A stretch of 64,000 nucleotides of DNA from Sedimentitalea arenosa (GTDB lineage: Bacteria; Pseudomonadota; Alphaproteobacteria; Rhodobacterales; Rhodobacteraceae): contig NZ_JAELVR010000004.1 of NCBI RefSeq assembly GCF_016428585.1, forward strand, positions 124,001 to 188,000, read 5' to 3'. Positions 46,317 through 56,029 of this stretch are shown here, one piece after another. The position numbers and the translations under genes were made by a program. The notes beneath the pieces are model-generated. The model worked only from the letters and a program-made list of their open reading frames with translations, ran no database searches and was not told where the DNA came from. Position 1 is the stretch's first letter. Each line of letters starts with the position of its first letter.

Positions 46317-46676
46317 ATGCAGATTTTCGAAGGCGTGCTGACCGATCGGGGCAGTCGCTACGCTGTTTCGGGCGGCGTCGCGCGCAGCCGGGAGGAGGCG
46401 CAGGATTTCGTCAAGCGCTTGTGTTCCAACCGGAAATTCGCCAAGGCGACCCACAACACCTGGGGGGTCCTGCTGGCGGACGGGCCGCTCAAGAACGATG
46501 ACGGGGAGAGCGGGGCGGGGATGGTGATCCTGCGGATGCTCGAGCGCGAGAACCTGACCGATCACATCGTGGTTGTGACCCGTTGGTACGGTGGCCGGAA
46601 ACTGGGCGGCGACCGGTTCCGGCGGGTGCAGGACGCGGTGCGACACTACCTCGATCACCGTGACGGGGCGGGCTGA
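46317..46676 (+). CDS. IMPACT/YigZ (UPF0029) family protein, single-domain
   Basis: 119-residue protein corresponding to the N-terminal domain of YigZ. Signature blocks are SRYAVSGGVARSREEA, KATHNTWG, DDGESGAGMVILRMLE and VVTRWYGGRKLGGDR. E. coli YigZ is about 205 residues; this one lacks the C-terminal domain, as in eukaryotic-type IMPACT segments. Eukaryotic members modulate translation control; the bacterial role is unclear. Confidence 0.87.
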   Translation: MQIFEGVLTDRGSRYAVSGGVARSREEAQDFVKRLCSNRKFAKATHNTWGVLLADGPLKNDDGESGAGMVILRMLERENLTDHIVVVTRWYGGRKLGGDRFRRVQDAVRHYLDHRDGAG

Positions 46677-46684
46677 TCGGGCGA

Positions 46685-46727
46685 TGCAGATCGCGTGCAG
46701 ATCGCGTACATACCGCGTGCATACGCG
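46685..46727 (+). repeat. Four imperfect 11-bp tandem repeats
   Basis: TGCAGATCGCG twice (46685-46706), then TACATACCGCG (46707-46717) and TGCATACGCG (46718-46727), in the 59-nt gap between the convergent IMPACT and CDGSH genes. Units are helical-turn spaced. No spacer pattern of the CRISPR kind. It may be a protein-binding site or a slippage product. Confidence 0.7.
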
Positions 46728-46735
46728 AGTAGGGA

Positions 46736-46981
46736 TCAGAGCCGGGAATGGGTGCCGTCACAGAGCGGACTGTTGTCGGTGTGCTTGCAGCCGCAGAAGA
46801 ACACCTTGCGGTCGGAGTCGGCGGTGAACTTGACCGGGACGAAGTCCGTACCCTTGTGGCTGCCGTCGCAGAAGGGTTGCCTGGCGGATCGGCCACAGGC
46901 GCACCAGAAGTAGCTTTTGCCGGCGGTCACTTCGACCGGGTAGGGGGCCTTCTGGGCGATGATGGGGGTGTCGTCGGACAT
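46736..46981 (-). CDS. CDGSH iron-sulfur domain protein (mitoNEET-like, two motifs)
   Basis: 81-residue protein with two 2Fe-2S CDGSH motifs: C-A-C-G-x5-PFCDGSH and C-G-C-K-x5-PLCDGTH, each giving the 3Cys:1His ligand set. Dual-motif short proteins are common in bacteria and lack the membrane anchor of human mitoNEET. The ATG at 46981 starts MSDDTPIIAQKAP; the frame continues upstream but only as shadow. It could act in redox sensing or cluster transfer. Confidence 0.9.
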   Translation of the reverse strand: MSDDTPIIAQKAPYPVEVTAGKSYFWCACGRSARQPFCDGSHKGTDFVPVKFTADSDRKVFFCGCKHTDNSPLCDGTHSRL

Positions 46982-47036
46982 GCTGGCTGCTCCTCGTGCT
47001 GGCGTCGGCACAACCATGGCATCCCGCCGGGTGGGG

Positions 47037-47402
47037 TCAAGCGCTTCGTCGGCGCAAGTGCCGCCGGTAGAGCCGCGGCGCGAGAATGCGGTCATAGACC
47101 AGCCCGGCCAGTTGCCGCAGCCCCGGCAAGCCGACCAGCATCGCCAACAAACGATAGCGCGGCATCTGTCGCCACAGGACGAGGAAGCCGTCGATACCGG
47201 AATGGAGCTGCCCGTCCTTGAGCACATGCAGACGCTTCGCCGCCGTGTCGGCGTCGATGCCCCAGTCGGCGCGGGCCCCGGAGTTCAGATCGTCATAACG
47301 CACGGGCAGGCCGCGCGCTTCGGTGTAGCGGGCGTAGTGGTCGATCTCGGCCCGGCAGACCGGGCAGGCGGCATTGTAGAGCACGCGGGTTTCGCTGGGC
47401 AT
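47037..47402 (-). CDS. Thiol-disulfide oxidoreductase DCC family protein (DUF393)
   Basis: 121-residue protein with the DCC-family opening: strand then YNAACPVCRAEIDHY, where the usual DGxCxxC is NAACPVC. It also has the RLHVLKDGQLHSGIDGFLVLW block and a basic C-terminus (RRHLRRRSA). Small membrane-associated or cytosolic redox protein; substrates unknown. 55 nt upstream of the CDGSH gene on the same strand, possibly one unit. Confidence 0.85.
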   Translation of the reverse strand: MPSETRVLYNAACPVCRAEIDHYARYTEARGLPVRYDDLNSGARADWGIDADTAAKRLHVLKDGQLHSGIDGFLVLWRQMPRYRLLAMLVGLPGLRQLAGLVYDRILAPRLYRRHLRRRSA

Positions 47403-47483
47403 GGGTCCTCCTGATCAGGAGGTAAGGCGCGGCGTGAGTGCGGCAAGCCCGGTGGTCATCCGGCGCGGTGCGACGGGGGGCGG

Positions 47484-48107
47484 TCAGAAGGGATGGTCGG
47501 GCTTGTCGTAGGTCGGCAGCCTGTCACGTTCGGACTCCATGCTGCCGATCTCGTAAAAGAGATCGTAGGGATAGCTGAAATCCGGCGCCTTGCGGGCGTC
47601 GCTGGAGGTGCGCTCTTCGAACTCTCTTTCGGCGTTCTCGATCCGGGTATCGAGCCGCTTGTAATGGCGGCCGGCCTCGTTGGCCGTGTTCAAGGCGGCG
47701 CCGATGGCGGGCGAGCATTGGGCGGTCTTGACCCGCGGGCCTTCGGAGGGGCCGAGGTTGCCGCGTCCAAGCCAGTAGGCGCCCTCGGGCGTGCAGTAGG
47801 TCTTGCGGCCGAGGGCCTGGCCGCGTTCGAAGGCTGCCTGGTCGACCGTCCGCCCCTGCCGCGTGCAGAGCGGGCCATACATCTTGGCGACCGTGACCTG
47901 GTTCGAAAAATGGCCCTTGGCGGCGTCGAAATAGCCTTCCCTGACCCAGTCCTGCGTGGTGTCCGGGCAGCTGAAGGTCAACCGGAAGATCGAGGGCGTG
48001 GTGTTCCTTTCCCAGTCGTCGGACACCACGAAGGTGGCGCAGGCCGCGAGCGCGAGGGGCAGGCCGAGCGCGCCGAGCGCGCCAAGAGTCGAACAGCTGA
48101 GGGGCAT
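47484..48107 (-). CDS. DUF2799-like lipoprotein
   Basis: 207-residue envelope protein with a lipoprotein signal (lipobox LAAC, C23). The mature part shows the DUF2799 pattern: DQAAFERGQALGRKTYCTPEGAYWLGRGN followed by a long helical region rich in charged residues (RIENAEREFEERTSSDARK). The CTPE-x-WLGR block is the clearest signature. Function unknown. It lies 94 nt downstream of the rimO stop. Confidence 0.75.
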   Translation of the reverse strand: MPLSCSTLGALGALGLPLALAACATFVVSDDWERNTTPSIFRLTFSCPDTTQDWVREGYFDAAKGHFSNQVTVAKMYGPLCTRQGRTVDQAAFERGQALGRKTYCTPEGAYWLGRGNLGPSEGPRVKTAQCSPAIGAALNTANEAGRHYKRLDTRIENAEREFEERTSSDARKAPDFSYPYDLFYEIGSMESERDRLPTYDKPDHPF

Positions 48108-48201
48108 CTGCGGACCTCGGCTTGTTTGATATCGTCACAATTGAATATAACGATCCGGAGGCGGATCGCAACCTTGCGCGACGACTTGGCCCGCGCGGGG
48201 A

Positions 48202-49575
48202 TCAGGCGGAGGCGCGCGTGCCCCAGAGGTCGTAGTCGCCGGCCTCGTCCACCGTGACGGTGACGATGTCGCCGGGGGAGAGCGTCTCGTGCCCGGTGTC
48301 GATGAACAGGTTGCCATCGATTTCCGGCGCGTCGGCCATGGTGCGGCAGGTGGCGGCGTCGGCGTCGACCTCGTCGACGATGACCTGAAGGGTCCGGCCG
48401 AGTTTGGCGGCGAGCTTCGCCTCGGAGATCGCCTGGGCCTTCTGCATGAACCGGTCCCAGCGGTCCTGCTTGACCGCTTCCGGCACATGGCCGGGCAGGG
48501 CGTTGGACCGCGCCCCGGCGACGTTTTCGTACTGGAAACAGCCGACCCGGTCGAGTTGCGCCTCGTCGAGCCAGTCGAGCAGGGTCTGGAATTCTTTCTC
48601 GGTCTCGCCCGGGTAGCCGACGATGAAAGTGCTGCGCAGGGTGAGATCGGGGCAGATCGCGCGCCAGGCGGCGATTTCATCCAGCGTGCGCGCCGCCGCT
48701 GCCGGGCGGGCCATGCGTTTGAGCGTGTCCGGGTGGGCGTGCTGGAACGGAATGTCGAGATAGGGCAGCAGCCCGTTCGCCGGGTCGGCCATCAGCGGCA
48801 CGAGGTCGCGCACGAACGGGTAGGGATAGACGTAATGCAGCCGCACCCAGGCGCCGAGCGTGCCGAGATCGCGCGCCAGGGGCAGGATCGGGTGCTTGTG
48901 GTCGCGTTCGCGGATATCGGTGCCATAGGCGCTGGTGTCCTGGCTGATGACCAGCAATTCGCGCACGCCGTTCTCGACCAGTTTCTCGGCCTCGCGCAGC
49001 ACCGCGCGGGCCGGGCGGGAGGCCAGCTTGCCGCGCATGTCGGGGATGATGCAGAACTTGCACTTGTGGTTACAGCCCTCGGAGATCTTGAGATAGCTGT
49101 AGTGGCGCGGGGTGAGGCTGATGCCGCTGGCGGGCAAGAGGTCGATGAACGGGTCGGGATCGGGCGGCACCGCCGCATGCACCGCGTCGAGCACCTGTTC
49201 GTACTGGTGCGGGCCGGTGACGGCCAGGATGCGCGGGTGATGCGCGCGGATGTAGTCGGGTTCGGCCCCGAGGCAGCCGGTGACGATCACCTTGCCGTTC
49301 TCGGTCAGCGCCTCGCCGATCGCATCGAGGCTTTCGGCCTTGGCGCTGTCGAGAAACCCGCAGGTGTTGACGATCACCGCGTCCGCCCCGGTGTAGTCGG
49401 GCGAGATGCCGTAGCCCTCGGCGCGCAGGCGGGTGAGGATGCGTTCGCTGTCGACCAGCGCCTTGGGGCAGCCGAGGCTGACCATGCCGATGGTGGGCTG
49501 ACCGGCACGGGGGGCGTCGGACAGGCGGGCGCGCGGGGCGAGGTCGGGGCGCAGGGTCGGGGGATTCGTGGCCAT
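48202..49575 (-). CDS. rimO: Ribosomal protein uS12 methylthiotransferase RimO
   Basis: 457-residue radical-SAM enzyme that methylthiolates Asp88 of ribosomal protein S12. An N-terminal UPF0004 domain has three cluster cysteines (C36, C72, C101), followed by the radical-SAM motif C168-x3-C172-x2-C175 in GCNHKCKFC and a C-terminal TRAM domain from about residue 385. The [17 protein letters not shown] start is RimO-specific as opposed to MiaB. ATG at 49575 gives a slightly extended N-terminus. Confidence 0.96.
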   Translation of the reverse strand: MATNPPTLRPDLAPRARLSDAPRAGQPTIGMVSLGCPKALVDSERILTRLRAEGYGISPDYTGADAVIVNTCGFLDSAKAESLDAIGEALTENGKVIVTGCLGAEPDYIRAHHPRILAVTGPHQYEQVLDAVHAAVPPDPDPFIDLLPASGISLTPRHYSYLKISEGCNHKCKFCIIPDMRGKLASRPARAVLREAEKLVENGVRELLVISQDTSAYGTDIRERDHKHPILPLARDLGTLGAWVRLHYVYPYPFVRDLVPLMADPANGLLPYLDIPFQHAHPDTLKRMARPAAAARTLDEIAAWRAICPDLTLRSTFIVGYPGETEKEFQTLLDWLDEAQLDRVGCFQYENVAGARSNALPGHVPEAVKQDRWDRFMQKAQAISEAKLAAKLGRTLQVIVDEVDADAATCRTMADAPEIDGNLFIDTGHETLSPGDIVTVTVDEAGDYDLWGTRASA

Positions 49576-49674
49576 GCTGGCGGATATAGGCGCAATGGGT
49601 GGCGCTGCCCAGAGAGAAGGACTGAGGCGCTGCCGTCGCCAGTGTCGCTCGGACCAATGGCGCTTCTCTGGCGA

Positions 49675-49702
49675 CCCCCGGAGTATTTCAACAAAGATGA
49701 AG
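49675..49702 (+). repeat. Intergenic repeat CCCCCGGAGTxTTT...AAGATGAAG, copy 2
   Basis: Matches the element at 18238-18265 in 24 of 28 positions. It sits in the 149-nt gap between rimO and the phosphohexomutase gene. No hairpin pair precedes it here. Likely a dispersed Rhodobacterales intergenic motif. Confidence 0.6.
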
Positions 49703-49724
49703 AGGCTTCGGGATGCGCCTCGGC

Positions 49725-51221
49725 TCAGATTGTCTGGTCGTAGTCGCCGACCGCCGGTTCGGTGCGGATCACCGCGTCGATCTCGGCGAAGATGGCGCGC
49801 AGTTCGGCGTCGCTTTCGGGGCTTTCGCAGACCACCACCAGGTTGGGCGTGTTGGAGGAGGCCCGCACCAGCCCCCAGGCGCCGTTGTCGAGGATGACGC
49901 GCGCGCCGTTGACGGTGACGACCTGCGCGATCGCGCGCCCGGCGATGGTGTCGCCGTTTTCGGCTTTCTTTTCAAGCTTTTCGACCAGGCGGGCGAGCAC
50001 GTCGTATTTCTCGGTGTCGGCGCAGAAGGGCGACATGGTCGGGGTGGCGTAGGTGCGGGGCAGGGCGCGGCGCAGGTCGGACATCGCCTTGTCGGGGTTG
50101 CGGTCCATCAGCTTGCAGATTTCCACCGCGACGCGCAGGCCGCAATCGTAGCCGCGCCCGATCGGGTCGGCGAGGAAGTAGTGGCCGGATTTCTCGAAGC
50201 CCGCCAGCGCGCCGATCTCCTTGACGCGGCGCTTCATGTGGGAGTGGCCGGTCTTCCAGTAGTCGGCCTTGATACCGTGTTTCAGCAGTTCGGGGTCGGA
50301 GGCGAAGAGGCCGGTGGATTTCACGTCGGCGACGAAGGTCGCGCCGGGATAGAGCTTGGCCAGGTCGCGCGCCATGATGACGCCGACCTTGTCGGCGAAG
50401 ATCTCCTCGCCCTCGTCATCGACCACGCCGCAGCGGTCGCCGTCGCCGTCAAAGCCGAGGGCGAAGTCGGCCCCCGAGGCACGGACGCTGTCGGCCATGT
50501 CATGCAGCATCTCCATCGCTTCGGGGTTGGGGTTGTAGTGCGGGAAGGTGTAGTCGAGGCGGTTGTGGCTGGGCACGACCTCGACCCCGATGCGCTCGAA
50601 CAGCTCGGGTGCGAAGGCGCTGGCGGTGCCGTTGCCGGTGGCGCAGACCACCTTGAGCTTGCGGGTCATCCGGAAGTCGCCGACGAGATCGTCCAGATAG
50701 GCCTCGCGCACGCCGTCGACGAAGCGGTAGCCGCCCCCCGGGCGGGCTTCGCCGGCGCCGGTCAGAACGATGTCGCGCAGTTCGGCCATTTCGTCGGGGC
50801 CATGGGTCAGGGGGCGCTCGAACCCCATCTTGACGCCGGTCCAGCCGTTGGGGTTGTGGCTGGCGGTGACCATGGCGACGGCGGGCACGTCGAGGTGGAA
50901 CTGGCTGAAATAGGCCATCGGCGAGAGCGCGGGGCCGATGTCATGGACCTGGATGCCGGCCTGCATCAGGCCCAGCATCAGCGCGTTCTTGATCGACAGC
51001 GAATAGTCGCGGTAGTCGTTGCCGACGGCGATCTCGGGCCGGATGCCGCGCCGGTGCATCTGGATGCCCAGGCCAAGGCCCAGCGCGGTGATGCCGGGCA
51101 GGTTGATTTCGTCCGGGTATTTCCAGCGCGCGTCGTATTCGCGGAAGCCGGTGGGTGCGATCATCGGGTCGCGCAGGAAGTTCCAGGTGTTCGGCGTCAC
51201 CTCGGCGGCAGGTCTGGTCAT
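49725..51221 (-). CDS. Phosphomannomutase/phosphoglucomutase
   Basis: 498-residue alpha-D-phosphohexomutase. The phosphoserine loop reads [16 protein letters not shown] near residue 110, the metal loop DGDGDRCG, and the sugar-binding and phosphate-binding domains ([11 protein letters not shown]-terminal [12 protein letters not shown]) are intact. It interconverts hexose-6- and hexose-1-phosphates for polysaccharide precursors. ATG at 51221 is the start; the longer open frame reading into kdsA is a shadow. It is 20 nt downstream of kdsA, closing the kpsT-kpsE-kdsA operon. Confidence 0.94.
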   Translation of the reverse strand: MTRPAAEVTPNTWNFLRDPMIAPTGFREYDARWKYPDEINLPGITALGLGLGIQMHRRGIRPEIAVGNDYRDYSLSIKNALMLGLMQAGIQVHDIGPALSPMAYFSQFHLDVPAVAMVTASHNPNGWTGVKMGFERPLTHGPDEMAELRDIVLTGAGEARPGGGYRFVDGVREAYLDDLVGDFRMTRKLKVVCATGNGTASAFAPELFERIGVEVVPSHNRLDYTFPHYNPNPEAMEMLHDMADSVRASGADFALGFDGDGDRCGVVDDEGEEIFADKVGVIMARDLAKLYPGATFVADVKSTGLFASDPELLKHGIKADYWKTGHSHMKRRVKEIGALAGFEKSGHYFLADPIGRGYDCGLRVAVEICKLMDRNPDKAMSDLRRALPRTYATPTMSPFCADTEKYDVLARLVEKLEKKAENGDTIAGRAIAQVVTVNGARVILDNGAWGLVRASSNTPNLVVVCESPESDAELRAIFAEIDAVIRTEPAVGDYDQTI

Positions 51222-51241
51222 GCGGATATCTCTGGTGGAGT

Positions 51242-52075
51242 TCAAATTGCGACGGGATTGGCTTTGGCGATCCCGTCGAGCTGCATCAACATGGCGACCA
51301 GGTCGGGCATCTGGTCGAGATAGACCATGTTGGGACCGTCGCTGGGCGAGCGGTCGGGGTCCTCGTGGGTTTCGATGAAGACGGCGGCGACGCCGATCGC
51401 CACGGCCGCGCGGGCCATGACGGGGGCGAATTCGCGCTGCCCGCCCGAACTGCCGCCCTGGCCGCCGGGCTGCTGCACCGAATGGGTCGCGTCCATCACC
51501 ACCGGGTAGCCGGTCTTGGCCATGATCGGCAGCGCGCGCATGTCGGCGACGAGCGTGTTGTAGCCGAAGGAGACGCCGCGCTCGGTCAGGAGGATCCGGG
51601 TGTTGCCGGTGCTTTCGATCTTGTCGACCACGTTCGCCATGTCCCAGGGCGCGAGGAACTGGCCTTTCTTGACGTTGATCGCGGCCCCCGTGCGTCCGGC
51701 GGCGAGCAGCATGTCGGTCTGCCGGCAGAGGAAAGCGGGGATCTGCAGGATGTCGACGACCTCGGCCACGGGGGCGCATTGCGACTCGGTATGGACGTCG
51801 GTGAGGACGGGCACGCCGATCCGGGCCTTGACCTCGGCCAGAACGCGCAACCCGTCGTCGAGCCCGAGACCGCGCTTGCCCGAGAGCGAGGTGCGGTTGG
51901 CCTTGTCGAAGCTGGCCTTGAACACGTATTGCGCGCCGGCGGCGTCGCAGGCCTCTTTCATGCGGCCGGCGATCATCAGCGCATGGTCGGCGCTTTCCAG
52001 CTGGCATGGACCGGCGATCACGGTCAGCGGGCGGTCATTGCCGATGCTCAGGCCGGCGACGTCAACATGGGGCAT
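51242..52075 (-). CDS. kdsA: 3-deoxy-8-phosphooctulonate synthase (KDO-8-P synthase)
   Basis: 277-residue enzyme condensing phosphoenolpyruvate with arabinose-5-phosphate. Family blocks: [59 protein letters not shown] and [11 protein letters not shown] are all present. The His-Ser-Val motif after DAT is typical of the metal-containing or metal-free KdsA set. Located directly after kpsE (2 nt), which suggests it supplies Kdo for a capsule linker as well as LPS. Confidence 0.96.
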   Translation of the reverse strand: MPHVDVAGLSIGNDRPLTVIAGPCQLESADHALMIAGRMKEACDAAGAQYVFKASFDKANRTSLSGKRGLGLDDGLRVLAEVKARIGVPVLTDVHTESQCAPVAEVVDILQIPAFLCRQTDMLLAAGRTGAAINVKKGQFLAPWDMANVVDKIESTGNTRILLTERGVSFGYNTLVADMRALPIMAKTGYPVVMDATHSVQQPGGQGGSSGGQREFAPVMARAAVAIGVAAVFIETHEDPDRSPSDGPNMVYLDQMPDLVAMLMQLDGIAKANPVAI

Positions 52076-52077
52076 GG

Positions 52078-53664
52078 TTAGGATGTTACCTGTTCGCGCA
52101 AGATCGATGCGGTGAGTGAGATCATGAGATAGATGCCAGCAAATATCAGGAATGCAAGGATCGTGTTCTCGAACTTGCGGGGATAGCTGGGGTCTTGGCT
52201 GGGCACGGGGTTCACTGAGACGGTGAGATAGCGCACCTGGCGGTTGGCCTCCATCCGTGTCTGTTCGACCTGTTGCAGGGCCGATTGCAGCATCATGTCG
52301 CGGGTGGCGAGGTCGGCCTGGGCCATCTGGATCCGCACGGTCAGCTGCGCCAGCGAGTTCTCGCCCTTGGAGGCATCGACCATGCGGGTGTTCAGCGCGG
52401 CGAGCAGGTCCTCGAGGCGGCCGATATCGGCGCTGGTGCCGTCGACCTTGGCCTGATTGGGGCGCGGATTGTCCATCAGCGCGGCCAGCTGCAGCTGTTT
52501 CTCCTGCAGCTGCAGCTCGACATTGTTGATCTGGGCGCGCAGCCCGGCGATCACGCCTTCGGGGTCGAGGATCGCGCCCTGCTGCTGCAGTTCGACCAGC
52601 GCCTCCTGCGCCTTGCGCCGCTCCGCCTGGGCGTCCTCGAAGCCTTGCAGCGCGTCCTCCATCTGGTCGCCCCGCTTCTGTTGCGAGAGGCTGTTCACGC
52701 GGTCCTCGGCATAGGAGATCAGGTGGGTGCTGAAATCGGCGCTGACCTGCGGATCGGCGGCCATGACTTCCATCCGGATCACGCCCTCGGTCGGGTCGTA
52801 GCCGATCTTCACCGTCTTGCGGTAGGTCTTGTAGGCTTCCTCGTTGGTCGGGTTCGCGGTCAGGCGCTGGACCGGGTCGATCCAGTCCTGGCTGAAGTGG
52901 GACTTGAAGCCGAGATCGGAATCCAGCCGCAGCATGGCGTCCTTGGATTGCAGGTAGGATTGCACCGCGATGGAATCCTGGCTGGTGGCGAACTGGGTGC
53001 CCGACAGCAGCCCGCCGAGCCCGCTGCCGCCCATGTTGTCGGCCTGCAGGATCAGGAACTCGGACTTGGCCGCGTACATCGGCGTCGCGACCTTGTAGAA
53101 GTAGAGGCCGGCGATCGCGGTCGGCAGGAAGACGAAGAAGGCGAGCCGGGCCATCAGCAGCGCCAGCCGGCGGCGGCGCCGCCGCGCGATGTCGCGCTGG
53201 ATCGAGCGGATCTCGAAGTCGCGCTGGGCGGCGGGGCTGAGCTCGGTCGCGGGTTCGGTGACCTTGTCGCGCACGGTCTGGGGCAACTGGATGCGGGGCG
53301 CGTCGCCCTCGCGCGAGTCTGCCGCGGCGCCGGCCTGGGGCACCACGAGTTCGAGCATGTTGGAGCGTTTGAACGGGTCGATGCCCTTCTGGCGCAGCAG
53401 CCGGACGGCGTCGTGGTCGGAGGTGGCGGGCAGGTTGTGTTTCTGCGCGACGCGGCGGGCCATGCGCAGTTGCCGCCCGGTCAGCCCTTCGGCGCGGATC
53501 GCCTCGATCGCCTGTTCGGCCCCGGTGGGGGGGGCGGCGTAAGGGGTGTCGGGGCCGCGCGCGGCGTCGCCGGCGGTGTCGGGCGCCTCGGGGGCGGGCC
53601 CGTCCCCGGAGGGCGCACCGGTGCGCCTGATCCTGAACCGTTTAGCCTTGGGTTTGGTAGTCAT
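52078..53664 (-). CDS. kpsE: Capsule polysaccharide export inner-membrane protein, KpsE/CtrB-like
   Basis: 528-residue polysaccharide co-polymerase type protein linking the capsule ABC transporter to the outer-membrane channel. Transmembrane helices at about residues 170-190 and at the C-terminus (residues about 495-520) flank a periplasmic coiled-coil domain. It is longer than E. coli KpsE (about 382): an N-terminal cytosolic part (1 to about 155) is Pro/Ala-rich and holds a helical motif [23 protein letters not shown] at 53664 overlaps the kpsT stop by 23 nt. Confidence 0.9.
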   Translation of the reverse strand: MTTKPKAKRFRIRRTGAPSGDGPAPEAPDTAGDAARGPDTPYAAPPTGAEQAIEAIRAEGLTGRQLRMARRVAQKHNLPATSDHDAVRLLRQKGIDPFKRSNMLELVVPQAGAAADSREGDAPRIQLPQTVRDKVTEPATELSPAAQRDFEIRSIQRDIARRRRRRLALLMARLAFFVFLPTAIAGLYFYKVATPMYAAKSEFLILQADNMGGSGLGGLLSGTQFATSQDSIAVQSYLQSKDAMLRLDSDLGFKSHFSQDWIDPVQRLTANPTNEEAYKTYRKTVKIGYDPTEGVIRMEVMAADPQVSADFSTHLISYAEDRVNSLSQQKRGDQMEDALQGFEDAQAERRKAQEALVELQQQGAILDPEGVIAGLRAQINNVELQLQEKQLQLAALMDNPRPNQAKVDGTSADIGRLEDLLAALNTRMVDASKGENSLAQLTVRIQMAQADLATRDMMLQSALQQVEQTRMEANRQVRYLTVSVNPVPSQDPSYPRKFENTILAFLIFAGIYLMISLTASILREQVTS

Positions 53665-54301
53665 AAAGCTGCTTGGCCTCTTCCAAGGTGTCGAACATCT
53701 GCAGGCGGCCATCGATGAGCACGGCCGCGGAGCGGGCGAATTTTTCCAGCGTCGCGGGCTGGTGGGACACGATGATGATGGTGGTGGTCCGGAGTCGCTC
53801 CTCGAGGATCGCGCCGGCCTTCTTGTTGAATTCCACGTCGGTGGTGCCGGGCATGCCCTCGTCGATCAGGTAGATGTCGAAATCCAGCGCCAGCATCAGC
53901 GCGAAGGAGAACCGCGCCCGCATCCCGGCGGAGTAGGTGCCGAGCGGCTGGTCGAAATACTCGCCCAGATCGCAGAGCCAGCGGCAATAGGCTTCGACGT
54001 AATCCGGGTCGAGCCCGTAGAGCTTGGCGATGTAGCGGGCGTTCTCCATCGCCGAGACCTTGCTGACCACGCCGCCCATGAAGCCGAGCGGGAAGGAGAT
54101 GTTGCAGCCGCGGCGGATTTCGCCCTCGTCCGGTTTTTCGAGCCCGGCCATCATGTTGATGAGGGTCGTCTTGCCGGTGCCGTTGGGGGCGAGCACGCCG
54201 AGCGACTTGCCCAGCTCGACCCGGAAGGACGCACGGTCGAGGATGACCTTGCGCTGGGTGCCGGTCCAGAAGGACTTGCTGACATTCTCGAATTCAAGCA
54301 T
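53642..54301 (-). CDS. kpsT: Capsule polysaccharide ABC transporter ATP-binding protein, KpsT/CtrD-like
   Basis: 219-residue ABC ATPase, the usual KpsT size. Walker A is LAPNGTGKTTL, the degenerate signature is TYSAGMRAR and Walker B is IYLIDEGMPG, as in KpsT rather than in importers. It opens with MLEFENVSKSFWTG at the ATG 54301. First gene of kpsT-kpsE-kdsA-phosphohexomutase; the permease (kpsM) and other capsule genes are not in the window. Divergent from the glycosylase-like gene across 106 nt. Confidence 0.93.
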   Translation of the reverse strand: MLEFENVSKSFWTGTQRKVILDRASFRVELGKSLGVLAPNGTGKTTLINMMAGLEKPDEGEIRRGCNISFPLGFMGGVVSKVSAMENARYIAKLYGLDPDYVEAYCRWLCDLGEYFDQPLGTYSAGMRARFSFALMLALDFDIYLIDEGMPGTTDVEFNKKAGAILEERLRTTTIIIVSHQPATLEKFARSAAVLIDGRLQMFDTLEEAKQLYDYQTQG

Positions 54302-54407
54302 CGGCCTTCCTGCGGCGGATGTGCCGCTATCGTCTCCCGCGTCTGGTCTGCGCTGCCGTCCGTAACAGAACTTCGTTAACGGGCGTTCTTGTTGTAACAG
54401 GCTCATT

Positions 54408-55052
54408 ATGTCCAATTGTGAAACAAATACCAATCGCAATCGGGGCGAGGGCGGCGCGCTGCGGGAGGGGGCGGAGCTGATCGACGCGATCCGGGGCTGC
54501 CGGATCTGCGCGGCGCGCTTTGCCGCCACCGAAACCCGGCACGCGCCGCGCCCGGTGGTGTGGTTCCGCCCCGGGGCGCGGATGCTGATCGCGGGGCAGG
54601 CGCCGGGGGCGCGGGTGCACGAGTCGGGCCGCCCGTTCACCGATCCGTCCGGCGACAGGTTGCGCGACTGGCTGGGGATCGACGCGGCGACCTTCTATGA
54701 CCGCGACCGGGTGGCGGTGGTGCCGATGGCCTTCTGCTTTCCCGGTTACGACGCGCGCAAGGCCGACCTGCCGCCGCCGCCGGTCTGCGCGGACACCTGG
54801 CACGCGCGGGTCATGGAGATGCTGCGCGACGTCCGGCTGACGGTGCTGGTCGGCGGGCATGCGCATCGCTGGCATCTGGGCCGGCGCGCGCCGGTGACCG
54901 AGACCGTGCGGGCTTGGCGGGACCATGCGCCGCGGGTCTTCCCCTTGCCTCATCCGTCCTGGCGCAATACCGCATGGCTGAAGCGCAACCCGTGGTTTCA
55001 GAGCAACCTGTTGCCGGTGCTGCGCCAGCGCGTGCAGGAGGTGCTGAGATGA
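54408..55052 (+). CDS. Uracil-DNA glycosylase family protein
   Basis: 214-residue protein of the UDG superfamily. The N-terminal region has two cysteines (GCRICAARF), motif A is GQAPGARVHESGRPFTDPSG, and motif B near the end is PLPHPSWRN. The GQAPG with downstream GRPF is typical of a bacterial subfamily whose DNA-repair activity has not always been shown. The stop overlaps the next gene by 4 nt (ATGA). Confidence 0.85.
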   Translation: MSNCETNTNRNRGEGGALREGAELIDAIRGCRICAARFAATETRHAPRPVVWFRPGARMLIAGQAPGARVHESGRPFTDPSGDRLRDWLGIDAATFYDRDRVAVVPMAFCFPGYDARKADLPPPPVCADTWHARVMEMLRDVRLTVLVGGHAHRWHLGRRAPVTETVRAWRDHAPRVFPLPHPSWRNTAWLKRNPWFQSNLLPVLRQRVQEVLR

Positions 55053-55840
55053 CGGATACGACGGTTCTGGACCGCGCCCATGCCGCGATGGAAGAGGCGG
55101 GCGGCGGGGATGCCGCGCGGCTGCGCTTCTTCGAGCGGCTGGGCGATTGCGAGCTGTTCATCCTGCTGACCGAGGAAGCGCGCGGCGACAGCCTGTCGCC
55201 CGAGATCTTCGACGTGGCGGATGGCCGGTTCGTGCTGGGTTTCGACCTCGAGGCGCGGCTGGCCGCGTTCGCGGGCCGCCCGGCGCCCTATGCGGCGCTG
55301 TCGGGGCGCGTGGTGGCGCGGATGCTGGCGGCGGAGGGCCTGGGGCTGGGGCTGAACCTCGACGTGGCACCCTCGGCGACCCTGATCCCGGCCGAGGCGA
55401 TGGGCTGGCTGGCGCAGACGCTGGACCACGCACCCGACGAGGTCGAGGCGCGGATCGACTCCGTGGGCGCGCCGCGCGGGCTGCCCGAAACGCTGCTCGG
55501 GGCACTGGACGCCAAGCTGGCCTCGGCGGTGGGGTTGGCGGAGGCGGCCTACCTGGTCGGAGTCACCTATGCGGAGGGCGGCACGGGGCACCTGCTGGCC
55601 TTCGTCGATGCGCGCGAGGGCGCGGAGGCGGCCTTGGCCAAGGCGGCTGGCGAGGCGCTGACCTTTTCCGGCATCGAGGCGGGGGCGATGGACGTGGGGT
55701 TCTTTGCATCACAGGACCCGATGGCGGCGCGGCTGGCGGCGCATGGGCTGCGGTTCGACCTGCCGCAACCCGAGACCGCCGCCCCGGCCGACCGTCCCGG
55801 CCCCGGGCGCGATCCGGACCGCCCGCCGATCCTGCGCTGA
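55049..55840 (+). CDS. SseB family protein
   Basis: 263-residue protein; the N-terminal RLRFFERLGDCELFILLTEE and ADGRFVLGFDLEARLAAFAG segments are the SseB domain, followed by a second SseB-like half with IPAEAMGWLAQTLD. ATG at 55049 lies in the stop of the upstream glycosylase-like gene, so the two are coupled. The last 30 residues are Pro/Asp-rich and disordered. Function is unknown outside enterobacterial SseB. Confidence 0.82.
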   Translation: MTDTTVLDRAHAAMEEAGGGDAARLRFFERLGDCELFILLTEEARGDSLSPEIFDVADGRFVLGFDLEARLAAFAGRPAPYAALSGRVVARMLAAEGLGLGLNLDVAPSATLIPAEAMGWLAQTLDHAPDEVEARIDSVGAPRGLPETLLGALDAKLASAVGLAEAAYLVGVTYAEGGTGHLLAFVDAREGAEAALAKAAGEALTFSGIEAGAMDVGFFASQDPMAARLAAHGLRFDLPQPETAAPADRPGPGRDPDRPPILR

Positions 55841-56029
55841 GCGGCTGAAACATCCGGCCCGAGCGGCGGCGCGCACGCCGGCGGTTCTGAAACAATGCCA
55901 CCGATCCGGTCACATCCGGTCGTGCCGCGTCACAGGCGCGAGAGCAGGGCTTCGCGCGGCGGCGGTCCTGGAGGATGGTGTCCCCAGCGCCCGGCACCGG
56001 GCCGGCGTGTCGATTCCCTAGGAGACCCG

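Noticed and set aside
46681-46735. CRISPR-like short repeats
   Set aside because: Units are only 11 bp and contiguous with no spacers.
54408-55052. Naming the glycosylase-like gene as a known UDG class
   Set aside because: Only motif A-like and motif B-like blocks can be read; the catalytic residue choice that separates UDG families cannot be decided by eye.
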